From NCBI RefSeq assembly GCF_000208745.1, contig NC_030851.1, positions 30,418,217 to 30,482,216 of the forward strand: a stretch of 64,000 nt of DNA, written 5' to 3'. Under the pieces are notes generated by a model. The model worked only from the letters and a program-made list of their open reading frames with translations. It was not told the DNA's origin and made no database searches. The stretch is from Theobroma cacao (lineage: Eukaryota; Streptophyta; Magnoliopsida; Malvales; Malvaceae). Numbering within the stretch: the first letter of the stretch is position 1; each line of letters starts with the position of its first letter. The translations under genes and the position numbers were made by a program. This document shows, in pieces, positions 1 to 10,093 of this stretch.

Positions 1-223
1 TTGATCCTCGAACTCCGAATTACCATTTTGAGTCATCCCTGAACTGTGAAACTCTTAATTTCACCTTAAAATTCCTATTTGAACTAGTTCGAGGCTTAAT
101 CGACTCAATAGTACCATTAGGGCAATATAATCTTTTAACGATTTCTCGAACTCCCTAAATATACAAACATTCTATCGAGCATGTGAATGACAATATAATT
201 ATTTTACAAAGCAGGGTTTGACA
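1..223 (-). mobile_element. 5' part of a long LTR, Tekay/Del-like family, cut by the window edge
   Basis: Read on the minus strand this begins TGTCAAACCC at 223. It aligns through the window edge with the start of the 3.1-kb solo LTR at 57276, sharing stretches such as GGTAATTCGGAGTTCGAG and GAGTCGATTAA. It interrupts the integrase of the neighbouring copia element. The five bases outside it (224-228, ATCTA) would be one copy of the target duplication; the other lies outside the window. Whether this is a solo LTR or a full element cannot be seen. The Tekay/Del label rests on LTR length in the other copy and general resemblance. Confidence 0.7.
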
Positions 224-1203
224 ATCTAGGTAGGTTATTCTCACATAACATGCCATTTTTTCTAAAGTCTTATTATTTCTTTCCATTACTCTATTTTGTT
301 GTGGTGTCCTAGGAGCTAAAAAATTGTGATAATATCCATTTTCATCATAGAGTTGTTCAAAGCCTAGATTTTCAAATTCTTTCTCATGATAACTTCTAAA
401 ATTTGTTATTTTGTACCCTTTTTCATTTTCAACCCTTTTGCAAAAAAAAGTAAATATTTTTAAAGCTTCATCTTTGTGTGCAAGAAAGAAAACCTAAGAG
501 AATCTAGTATAGTCATCCACAACTACTAGGCCATAGTTCTTTCCACCTAAGCTAGTGGTCCTAGTTGGTCCAAAAAATCTATGTGAAGTAATTGCAATGC
601 TCTAATGGTAGTTACATCCTTTTTAGATTTAAATGAGTTTTTGTTATGTTTGCCTTGAGCACAAGCATCACAAAGTTGATTATTTTCAAAATTTAGCTTG
701 GGAAGTCCTATCACAAGATCTAGAGACAATAATTTTGAAATTGTATTCATGCTAGCATGTTCTAGTTTTCCATGCCACAACCAACTATCCTCATTCTTTT
801 TAGCCATGAAACACACATTATTAGAAGATAAATCATTCAAGAAAACAACATATGTGTTGCTTTGTCTATTTCTAACAAATAAAGTTTCATTTGTTTTGAT
901 ATCAACAACATGACATATTGAAAATTCAAAGATGATTCTAATAACCTTATCACAAAGTTGGCTTATGCTCAGTAAATTATGTTTAAGACCATCTACAAAA
1001 AAAAAAACATTTTCAATTTAAGAGGAGGAGTTTTTACCAATTGTGCCAATACCTTCTATTTGACCTTTTGAGTTGTCACCAAAGGTTACATTTCCTCCTT
1101 TCTTTGGCTTTAATTCCTTGAAGAATTCCTTAGTTCTAGTCATATGTCTAGAACACCCATTATCGAGATACCACTTTCCTTTTTCTTGTGCTCTTGATTT
1201 CAA
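224..1203 (-). pseudogene. pol: copia-1 pol fragment: protease and integrase N-terminus
   Basis: The protease is recognised at about 1203-1030 by WYLDNGCSRHMTR, where copia proteases have LDSGCSRHM. The catalytic Asp is kept but the following Ser is Asn. The integrase zinc-binding part is at 840-547, with HGKLEHA supplying the two His and CDACAQGK the two Cys. The core domain begins at LLHIDFLDQLGP, whose Asp would be the first catalytic residue. About 320 bp more of decayed core sequence runs to 224, where a foreign LTR cuts it. Stops separate the pieces. Confidence 0.8.
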
Positions 1204-1319
1204 GCAAGTGAGCTCCTCCTATAAAGGCAAAAATCAAACATTTTACTTTGGTACCCAATTTTTCTTAGGTCCACATATGTTAGTGCCCATGGCTTTTTTT
1301 GGAACCCACTCCAATTTCA

Positions 1320-2917
1320 CTATCTTACCATGTGGAGGTTTTGTTCCTTTTGGAACCCACACACTTTTGACTTCCTTACCCCTAAAATTGTAGTTCTCAA
1401 AGGACAAGTGTAAGTGGAGTGTCCTACTTTATGACAATAAATGCATCTGATAAAGGATCCAACTTTTACATTTTCTTTAACAAAGAAATTTTTAAAATGT
1501 GTTTCCTTTTGAGTTCCATCATAGCCTATTCCTTCTTTGTCAAAGAATGCTCTTTGTGTTTCTAGCATATCAATTAATTTTTGTTGAATATTAAACTTTG
1601 AGAATGTAGCATGCAAATTTTCATTTTTCCTCTTTAACTCATTTTTCTCAATTTTCAAGTCTTTGACTATGGTTTCTAGTTCTATTTTTGCTTTGACTAA
1701 AAACTCATTTTCTACTTTAAGTTTGGATATAATGTTATTGTATTTCAATGCTTTTTCTTCAAATTCAAATATTAAGTCATCATATGCACATTGTAATTCA
1801 TCAAATAAGTATGATTCTTGATCTAAGGTATATGAATTTGAATTATGAGAAGTAGAGCATACCTTGGCGTCTTCAAGTGCCATGAAACAAAGATTGGCAA
1901 CTTCATCCTCTTCATCTTGAAAGTCATCACTATCACTCCAAGTGGCCACCATGGCTTCCTCCTTGAAGTTCTTTGGAACACTCTTCTTGTTTGGACATTC
2001 ATATTTGGTATGTCCTATTTTTTTGCACTCATAGCATATTAAGTGGTTTTTTCTATGTTCCCTTTTTGGCATGTCTCTTGTAGAAGGCTTCCTACCCCTA
2101 TAGTTCTTTCTCATAAATTTACTAAATCTTTTGGCTAGAATGGCTATATGCCCATCTTCTCACTCTCATCTTTTACATTTCTCTCATCTTCTTCAATTTT
2201 GGATTGTAAGGCTATTCCTTTCTTTTTATTGTTTTACTTTTTTTCATCATTTAAAGCATTCTCATGTTTTATTGTCATCTCATATGTAAGTAAGAATCTT
2301 ATAAGTTCCTCTAGTTTGAAGTTATTTAGGCTTCTTGCTTTCTTTATGGCCGTCACTTTTGGTCTCCATGTTTTGGGAAGACTATAAAGTATCTTTTTAA
2401 CAAGTTGGGCGTTCAGGAAATCTTTTCCTAAGGCTTTTATTCCTCTAACTATGTGAGTGAATCTCTTATACATTTGATTTATGGACTCATTTTCTTTCAA
2501 CCTAAATAGCTCATAATCATGTGTGAGAAGTCCTATCTTGGATTCCTTTACTTGATTTGTTCCCTCTTACATTGTTTCTAAAGTATCCCAAATTTGTTTA
2601 GTGGTTTCACACATGGATACTCTATTGAATTCACTAGCACTTAGAGAACAAATAAGTGTATTGAATACCTTGCAATTTGTTTGTATTAACTTGTTTTCTT
2701 TGTCATCCCATTCTTTCCTAGTTTTTATAATGGTTTTTCCATCTATATCCTTAGTGGGAACATACGAGCCATCTAAGATAACATTCTGAACATCAAAATC
2801 AACTGATTGAGTGAACATTTCCATTATTTTCTTCCAATAGGGATAGTTCGTACTTGAGAAGAATGGGCGTCTTTGAGCTGAATGCCTTTCGCCAAGAACA
2901 GCTAAGGTGGATTTCAT
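1320..2917 (-). pseudogene. gag: copia-1 gag, UBN2-type with two CCHC zinc knuckles
   Basis: Starts at Met 2917 (MKSTLAVLGERH). The first 116 codons carry the plant copia Gag core, with NYPYWKKIMEMF and TRKEWDDKENKL as landmarks. The core continues in another frame at 2500-2234 (KENESINQMYKRFTHIV, LPKTWRPKVTAIKKA). A coiled-coil-rich piece follows at 2114-1320 with two knuckles, CYECKKIGHTKYEC and CIYCHKVGHSTYTC, both C-x2-C-x4-H-x4-C. Gag would form the particle and package RNA. At least two frame breaks make it a pseudogene. Confidence 0.85.
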
Positions 2918-2982
2918 TTGATAAGTTGAGCTTTGCTTTTCGGATCACTCAAGGCTTTTAAACCTGTAGAATTGAGCCCTCA

Positions 2983-2993
2983 CTCTGATACCA
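2983..2993 (-). other. Primer binding site of copia-1 (initiator tRNA-Met type)
   Basis: The minus strand reads TGGTATCAGAG two bases inside the LTR. This is the standard copia primer site complementary to the 3' end of initiator tRNA-Met. It fixes the element's orientation. Confidence 0.9.
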
Positions 2994-2995
2994 AT

Positions 2996-4288
2996 TGTTA
3001 GGTTAATAAGCTCAATATGATTAGGTCTAAGAAGGGGGTGAATTGGACTATTTTCAGAATTTTTAAAAAAAATTATTTTCCTTTTTGAACAAAATATTTT
3101 CTTTAATTCAAAAGCTGAGTTTAAAAAGAAAACAAACTAATAGGCTTTTAGATCAATGAAAGAGAATTGAATTTTCAAGTAAAATGAATAGTAGAGAAAT
3201 TAACACAAGTGTTTTATAGAGGTTCAGCCTCTTTAGCTATGTCTTCTCCCTTAGATTCACTAAGCAGTTTAGAATCCACTATTCAATCAAAAAGCTCAAT
3301 ACAATGCCTTTTGTGGATTAAGCATAACCATACAATACAATGCCTTTGTATGGTTAAAGCACAACCACTCTACCTTTTCTATTGGTTAGGGTATAACCAC
3401 ACAAGCAAATACAATGAGAGAAATGTAGGTGCAACAATAGTGCTTCTTAAGGTTGAGTGAAGAATTTGGTGCAATACTTGAAGAAAAGAATGGAAGCCTA
3501 ATAAATGCTTAACTAGAAGACTTTTTGTATTTAAGAAGAGTACAACAGATTTTGAATGTATCTTGGCTAATTCTCCTTTCTTGAGTTGTGTTTTCAAGTT
3601 TTCTAACCTTCATAAATGTTGAGGAAGCTTGTATTTATAGTTGCTAAAGCTTCAAGGGTAGTTAAGAGAGCATTTAATGTGAAAACAGTCGTTTTTCTCT
3701 TTATCCAATGCTTCAACAGTCATTTTGTATCGATACATATGTGAATGTATCGATACATTGCCTTTTGTTTTGAATTCCCATCGAGATGTATCGATACATT
3801 TATTCATGTATCGATATATTTGAACTTACCTGTAGGGATCTCTGTAATTTGCTTAAATATGTATTGATACATGACACTATGTATCGATACTTTTAGATCA
3901 GTGAGCATTCTGTTGAAAATATATCGATACATTTGAGAAATGTATCAATATTTTTAGGTCAATATGCATTCTGTCTCAATTCTATTGATACAATTGAGGA
4001 TGTATAGATAGATTAAGTTTGACTTTTGAGTTTTGACTTTTGCTGAAGAACATGTATCGATAGATGTTGTAATCTATCGATAGTTATCCAAAGGTATCGA
4101 TACATGAAGAACATGTATCGATAGATTTGGACCAAAATGCATTTTTAGAGCTTGTTTTCACATCTTTTCTTTTTCAAACTTACTTGGCATTGTTTGAGAA
4201 CATGAGACCTTTGATCCTTTGTGAGTTAGGTGAAATTTTGATCATTTCTTTTTGTCATTTCAAAATATAAAAGATAATTAGGTTAACA
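2996..4288 (-). repeat. 5' LTR of copia-1 (1293 bp)
   Basis: On the plus strand it begins TGTTAGGTTAA at 2996, next to the primer site, and ends GGTTAACA at 4288, giving TG...CA ends. A TATA-like CTATAAATA lies at 3640-3632 on the minus strand. The U3 side is packed with copies of a TGTATCGATACA palindrome (listed separately). The bases just outside (4289-4293, AATTG) would be one copy of the target duplication. Confidence 0.8.
3725..4135. repeat. Cluster of TGTATCGATACA-type palindromes in the copia-1 LTR
   Basis: More than a dozen irregularly spaced exact or near copies of the perfect palindrome TGTATCGATACA, and of half-variants such as TATCGATAGAT, occur upstream (minus strand) of the LTR TATA box. 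They are not a simple tandem array because the DNA between copies differs. This arrangement fits repeated regulatory protein sites. Confidence 0.75.
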
Positions 4289-4517
4289 AATTGTTTGGAT
4301 GGCTTTTCCCATCTATGAAAAAAATGACTTTTCAGTATAACATATTGGAACTGATGATATAATAGTTGATCCTTTAAGCAAGGGATTGTGCCTTCTCACT
4401 TTCAAGAAACATATTATCAACATGGGTATCGTGGAATCTTTTGATGCACTTAGTTATTGGGAGGATTTGTCATTGTTTTATGCTTTATTTTTAATTTTAT
4501 GTGGAGCACATCACTAA
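4289..4517 (+). pseudogene. C-terminal end of a copia RNase H domain
   Basis: The frame 4341-4517 reads GTDDIIVDPLSKGL and then KKHIINMGI, ending at TAA 4515. This is the conserved end of copia pol, the region that normally reads DxxTKxL...F..H...MG. A stop lies immediately upstream (4338-4340). The 5' part of the element was removed or displaced by copia-1, which abuts at 4288. Confidence 0.7.
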
Positions 4518-4767
4518 TGATGTATTTGAATTTATTATTAATAATAATTATTCAAGGATATTTAGTCATAAAGTATTTATATATGCATACATTTTGTATA
4601 TGTGAAGACTTAAGACTTGGGTTAGTCTTAAACATAGGTTGAGGCATAAATTGATAGCTTTGAAAATATATTGTCTTTGGCAAGTGAAGTATATTTCCAG
4701 ATATGTAAGGCAAGAAAATTTATTTTTCAAAATTTAAATTTAAATAATGTAATTCAAGTGGAAGATT

Positions 4768-4987
4768 GTTAGATTTTCTTAAATAATTGAAGTGTACAGT
4801 TACATTATTTAATTTACTTTTAAGGTTTTATAAAAGTCAAGCTAATTTAATTTAATCTTTATAAAATGATAATATTATAATCCATAATATATTCTAATAA
4901 AATGGATTACACTCAAATGTTATTTGTGGACTTATTATTGTAGGTTTGTATAGAGAACTTCAAATCTTACTATGAGTGGGACTAACA
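4768..4987 (+). repeat. Possible 3' LTR of the copia remnant
   Basis: GTGGAAGATTGTTAG ends a typical purine-rich tract followed by an LTR start (TGTTAG). CTAACA at 4982-4987 would be the matching end, giving about 220 bp. No second LTR copy is present to confirm the boundaries, so the end is a guess. Confidence 0.35.
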
Positions 4988-5268
4988 ATTTGCTACATAA
5001 AGGAAATGGTAGTTCTCCCCTCCTCTCTGCAAAGAACATTAAAAATTTTACTCACTGAAAAGTTATATATTAAGGCGAAAGAAATCGTAATACATTAAAT
5101 TCTAATATCTGATGAGTATTATTTTTATTATCAAATCATGTATTAAGAATCAAATATGCTTTTATGATCTAAATATCAATTACGACACGTCCTAGATTTA
5201 ATATAATTTATTAAAAATAAAATTTAACAGATGATTAACCTGTAGCTAAAAATTTATGATTAAATTAA
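4988..5268. other. AT-rich intergenic DNA downstream of the aldo-keto reductase
   Basis: No ORF or repeat recognised. It lies 3' of the aldo-keto reductase and probably holds its 3' UTR. I could not pick a convincing polyadenylation signal. Confidence 0.4.
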
Positions 5269-6565
5269 TCAAATTTCTCCATCCCAAAGTTCCTCAGCAG
5301 TCCTGAAAGGCCCGTATTTGGAGATGTAATCTTCACCGCCGCAAAGTCTGCTTTGTGGGATCTCATTGATCTTTTTCACCTCGTCTTCGCTCAAAGTCCA
5401 GTTGAATATCTCAAGGTTGCTTTTCATCCTCTCCTTGTTGAAACTCTTCACTAATATACTTATCCCTTGCTCATACGCCCATCTCAGACAAATCTGTTTT
5501 TGGATGTAGAATTGTTGTGTGTTGATTTTTTTTTACTTTTTTTCACAACAAAATATTGGAGAAAAGAAAGAGCACAATTTTTTTTCTTTTAATTTGGGGA
5601 AAGTACCTGAGCAACGGTCCTTCCTTTTTCCTTAGCTATTTCTTGGAGCAATTCACACTCCAGAACTCTGTTGCTGCCCCATATGGTACCTTTGGCTCCC
5701 AATGGAGCGTAAGCTGTCAAGAGGATACCATTTGTCCTGCAAAACTCTCTTAGCTTCTTTTGTTGCCACAGTGGGTTCAATTCCACCTTGCACAAATTGT
5801 AACAACTTCCTTATCACTGTTCAAAGTTCAAACCAGATTGAAATGCTTTTGAAAGGAGAGTAACCTGATTAACAGCTGGAGGGATCTTTGCAAAGGCTAG
5901 GATGTCAGCCAACTTTTTGCAGGAAAAATTGCTAACGCCAACACTTTTTGTGAGGCGAAGCCTTTGGCAATCTTCCATGGCTTTCCATACCAAATTGAAA
6001 TCCATTGGGAGGAAATCTTCCTGCTTAATGGGGAATTCATAAATCCCTGGTTTTGAGCTCACTGGCCAATGAATGAGATAAAGATCAAGATACTCCAACT
6101 TGAGATTTCTGCAGGACAAACAGTTTAAACCAAAGAATTTACATTTTCACATAGATTACAGAAAATTTTGTGTAAAAAAAGAAACTAAAAGAGGAAATAT
6201 AAGTTGGCACTAATTTACCGTAAGCTCCTCTGAAGGGCAGGGAGAACAAGTTCCCCATGGGCATCGCCGCACCAAAGCTTGGAAGTGATGAAGAGCTCGT
6301 CTCGACATTTAATTAAGCCAACCGAAAGTGCTTCTGCGATTGCTTCACCAAGTGGCTGCTCTGTCCCGTACAAGCAAGCTGTATCAAAGTGCCTGTAACC
6401 AAGTTCCATTGCTTGGAAAATCGCCGTTTTCGTAAGTTCTGATCCTACAGGTGGAGAAGCTGCAGTGCCAAAGCCCAAAAGCGGCATTCGCCTGCCACTG
6501 GAGGCCAAAACGCATTCTGGAATATTGAAAGAGGTTGCCTTAAAATTGCTATCCATCTGCTTCAC
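5269..6565 (-). CDS. Aldo-keto reductase, AKR4-type (codeinone/methylecgonone reductase-like), four exons
   Basis: An NADPH-dependent cytosolic carbonyl reductase by family; the substrate cannot be inferred. Exons on the minus strand are 6565-6219, 6108-5865, 5786-5607 and 5493-5269. Each junction has GT donor and AG acceptor, and the frame is kept, giving 331 codons, normal for the family. Catalytic residues are visible: Asp61 ([12 protein letters not shown]), Tyr66, Lys96 (LFITSKLW) and His129 (LYLIHWP). [10 protein letters not shown] and the C-terminal [11 protein letters not shown] cofactor-binding segment follow, ending ELWDGEI. A second in-frame Met lies three codons in (6556) and could be the true start. 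No stop or frameshift is seen. Closest in style to plant enzymes annotated as non-functional codeinone reductase-like, so the exact role stays open. Confidence 0.93.
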
Positions 6566-6636
6566 AGTGTCAGCCTGGGTTCTTCAAGAACTCAAAAATG
6601 TTGCTCTTAGTCTTGATTTAGCAAAGTAAGTAGTAG

Positions 6637-6714
6637 TTGTTGACCTTGGCATGTTTTTGGATGGTTTGAGTGTAGTGTACACGAGGAACACGACAAGGAT
6701 GGACGTGGCACGTG
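6637..6714. promoter_or_regulatory. Putative promoter elements of the aldo-keto reductase: G-box/ABRE and W-box
   Basis: ACGTGGC (6703-6709) overlaps CACGTG (6709-6714), forming an ABRE plus G-box pair about 145 bp upstream of the ATG. TTGACC (6637-6642) matches a WRKY W-box. These are sites for bZIP/bHLH and WRKY factors in plant stress promoters. No clear TATA box was seen. A 76-codon minus-strand ORF overlapping here has no recognisable homology. Confidence 0.4.
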
Positions 6715-6997
6715 AACTAAATTATTGCAATCAGGATTCCACTGAACACATGGGCTTGGCCTTTGTTTAATTCTATTGGGGATAGAAATTTGCAGTTTTT
6801 CTCCTTTCTTCAGTGGCCTTGGACTCTGAGTGGACATGGTGCCTGATCTGTTGCTTGCAGATAGCTTTGGTCACGAGCGTAGAGCTTTGGACCTTCATCT
6901 TCTTGTTTCTACTTCCCCCACTGGATCAGTTCTTCATCCAGGCTTCACCGTCCCCAGTCTAACCGTCAAAATCAAAATTCAAATCCTCCCATTTTCT

Positions 6998-7978
6998 TAG
7001 GGATGGCAATGGGAAATTCGCTACGGCGTATTTGTGAATACCCGACTCGATTATAAAGGATTAAGATATACAATAACCAAGTTCGGGTAGGGTTTGGATA
7101 GTAATTTCATTATCTATATTGAGTTCAGGTAGAGTTCGGGTACTACCCTTGGGTACCCGATATTTGAACTCAATTATGTTTTTTTTTTAATTTCATGTAA
7201 TTAAAGATAAACTCATATTGTTAATTAAATTAATTTATGAAATTATGATTATTAATTAATTTATAATATCTTTTAATATATATACTCTATATATTGTGTT
7301 AATTTATAAAGAATAAAATTACTATTATATATATATATATACTTTTAGTGTATATATTTTAAATATAAACATATTTACTTTCTATTTTGCATTAATGTTA
7401 CAAAAATTATAACTTATAAAATTATTAATTATAATATAGTACCTTTGTTTTTATAAACTTATAAAATATATACCATAAACGAAATTGTAAGATTAGAATA
7501 ATTTTGGAACCTAGCTATTTTTTTTTTAATTTCATGGACAAACCCATATAGTTAATTAAACTTGTAATGTTTAAGTTGTTGTTTGAATATTTGTTTTTAG
7601 TTATTTAATTTTATATTTGAGATATTTGTTTTTTGATTATTTAAATTTAAATTTTATTGTTTGTGTGCTTTTATAAATTTAATTACTAGTGAATTATATG
7701 GAATATGATTGGAAATATTATTGTATATAGATATGGGTGCAGATTTGGATTCGGGTAATTGGGTACCCATGAAAAGCATTTTAATATTTTTTTACATAAT
7801 CAGATTTTTAAACAAATTTGGGTAATTATCGGGTTGTAAGCATGTATTAGGATTCCAGTTAGAGTAGTAAATTTAAAAAATATTCAAATAATTATAGGGT
7901 TCAGCTACCTCATTTATTAATCAGGTTCGAGTTCGGATACCTCAAAATTAGCAGGTACCCTACCCATTGACATTCATA
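6998..7978. mobile_element. Non-autonomous hAT element, 981 bp
   Basis: The left end TAGGGATGGCAATGGG and the inverted right end TATGAATGTCAATGGG match at 13 of 16 positions. They are flanked by 8-bp duplications CATTTTCT (6990-6997) and CATTTCCT (7979-7986), differing at one base. An 8-bp duplication is the hAT hallmark. No transposase is encoded. Scattered GGGTACCC and TCGGGTA motifs lie near both ends and may be subterminal repeats. The centre is very AT-rich. Confidence 0.8.
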
Positions 7979-7986
7979 CATTTCCT

Positions 7987-9636
7987 ACCTTATTTTGTGT
8001 CTCAACTTTCACAAAATGCCACTTGATTTTTTTTTATTACTTAATAATACACGTTTGGGTTTAATTTTTTTCCTTTCTTTCTCTCTCATATTTTTTCCCA
8101 ACTTTCTTTATCGGTCAATGGTTGGTAATCCTTTTCTTCTTCTTTTTGTTATTGTTCTGGTGAAAAAGCAAATGTTTCATGGCCTTGGGTTAATAGAGGA
8201 ATCAAATCGAGGAGAAAAACAGATGAATCGTTCTTCTGTTTTTTGTTGTTCTAGCAAGAAAAGCAAATGAATATGGCCTTGGGTTGGGTTGGGATCTAAT
8301 GGAAATAAGGAGTTGTTTGGTATGGTGTAAGCGGGAGACATTCCCTGCAATTTAAATGGCTACAATAACTTTGCACTATTTAGTTTGCAATTTAGACATA
8401 GGAAAGTCCTCCCATTGCAAAGTCATTACAATGTGATGAACGAATATCATTCCCTTCTCTTATGGAGGCAAAGTAACTTTCCTTTCATAAAGGGAAAGTT
8501 ACAAATTTTATTTTTCCCCAATTGTCCTACCCATTGCCCTACCCTTCTTTTTATTTTTTCCTCTTCTTCTTCTAAGATTCCTTTCACTATTTACTTTTAT
8601 CTTTTCTCTCCTTTTCGCGTTCATTTCTCTTCCTTCTTTTTTTGCTTTTTTTTTCTAAATTTTGGATTTTGGAAAAAGAGATGAAAGATTGAAGATTTTG
8701 GGTTTTTTAATAAATTGATTTTTTTTTTTTACATCTTGATGATATGTCTTTATGATTGTGGGCTTGTGGATTTGAGTTTTTTGAGCTTGCAGTGGAGAAT
8801 TCCTATGTCTAAAAATATTTTGAGATTTTTTTTTTGGATTAGGGTTTAAGGATTTTTCTTTTCAACTTTCTCGTTTTTTTTTTTGCTTGGTTTCTTCAGC
8901 TTCTATTTGAGTTTTTTTTTTTGTTTTGTTTTCCTAAAAGGAAGTCAAATGAAAATCTTAGTTGGCATAACAAGAGGCACCAAAGAGAGCCCATTTCAAG
9001 GTAGCTAAAATGCATTGGATATCGTTTTTTAAGTGCTCAAGACTCTCAAACACCATTAAAGATTCGAGATCTATTAGAAAAATCAATACTGAACTTTGAA
9101 CCTTTCTCTTCCAAAATAGCCTTGCAAGTCTTTAGCTTTAATAGCTAGTCTTGACATTTATCATCTTGCCACATCTCATGAGACTAAGAGAGTGTCAAAA
9201 TTTATTATGATTTAAGCTAAATCTTTCTGCAATAGAAAATTTGATTCTAAAAAATGCAAGTTTAGAAAATCATATTTTATTTGTGAGCTTAGACGAAGAA
9301 ATACCAATTTTCTTGCTTTCTCCATGAAGTGGCGAAACCTTTCTTATTGATGGATACCTTGGTGTGTTAGACGATCCAATTCATTTGAAAGACCAAGTTG
9401 TTATTTGACTTATCCAAAGCCCTTTCAAGCAATAATCATCAATTTTCAAGAGATTGAAGTATCACATGTTACAAAAGTGTTGAATTGACTCATTTTTGTA
9501 CCAAAATTTAAATATCTTTGGTGATAAAATATAGTATTGTGGGACAATTTTGTTGTCATTTTGTCAAAATTCAATCTATTTCTGAAAACAAAGAAAAATG
9601 TGCTTCAGAAAGGAAAGAATTCTAGATCTTTGTAAG
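7987..9636. other. Intergenic DNA, T-rich on the plus strand
   Basis: No gene recognised. Long T runs occur at 8520-8940. At about 8307-8420, TTGTTTGGTATGG followed by repeated TTGCAATTTA-like words resembles the MITE at 62946-63690 and may be a fragment of that family. Short ORFs here are low-complexity Phe/Leu/Ser strings. The stretch 8940-9636 is unique-looking DNA left of the SIRE-B insertion. Confidence 0.4.
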
Positions 9637-10068
9637 TGTTAGACTTGAGTTACATCATGTTTTGATTTGACAAAAATTACATATTATCTTAAACTTAATG
9701 TCAAGCATTTGAAATTGTCTCAAAAATATTTTTAATCTCTTGAGGGTACATAATTATTTGAAAAAGCCATGCATCATTAGAAAATATCATAAAAGCTTTC
9801 AAACAATGCATATTTAGCTAAGAAAATAAAAAACAAACATGCTTTGAATTATTATTTGATTGTAGGAATAAGGTAAGGAAGAAATAGCTGAAGAAAAGCA
9901 CCAAAAAGCTAAGGAAACCACAAGACACAAGTTAAGAGTTGTCCCTAGAAAAACTCAAGTCGATCCAAGGGTAGAAAGAGTGAGAAACTTGAAGAATATA
10001 AAGCCATCGTAGAGCCTGTTCTAGGAAGCTCAAGAAAATGAAGAATTGAACAAATATCGTCGACCTTG
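9637..10068 (+). repeat. 5' LTR fragment of SIRE-B (first ~432 bp)
   Basis: It is collinear with the first ~430 bp of the right LTR, for example AATGTCAAGCATTTGAAATT and GAAAATGAAGAATTGAA. Similarity stops after CGACCTTG at 10068. From there to 10093, resuming at 38233, the sequence is not LTR. The LTR is therefore joined by deletion to internal DNA, removing the rest of the LTR, the primer site and gag. Confidence 0.75.
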
Positions 10069-10093
10069 TTCAATTTATTATCTTGTGCATATG

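Larger units (their letters stand above)
224..4288 (-). mobile_element. SIRE-like Ty1/copia retrotransposon (copia-1), 5' part only
   Basis: Read on the minus strand the order is LTR (4288-2996), primer binding site, gag, protease and the start of integrase, then an abrupt break at 223 where another LTR has inserted. Reverse transcriptase, RNase H and the 3' LTR lie beyond the left edge. The reading frames are broken several times, so it is a decayed copy. The LTR carries the AATTCACCCCC signature near its 3' end (plus 3034-3044), also present in SIRE-B and SIRE-C. Confidence 0.85.

Noticed and set aside
6607..6837. 76-codon minus-strand ORF upstream of the aldo-keto reductase
   Set aside because: No recognisable domain and it overlaps the likely promoter with G-box and W-box.
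8385..8684. 99-codon Phe/Ser-rich ORF
   Set aside because: Low-complexity T-rich DNA with no homology or gene structure.
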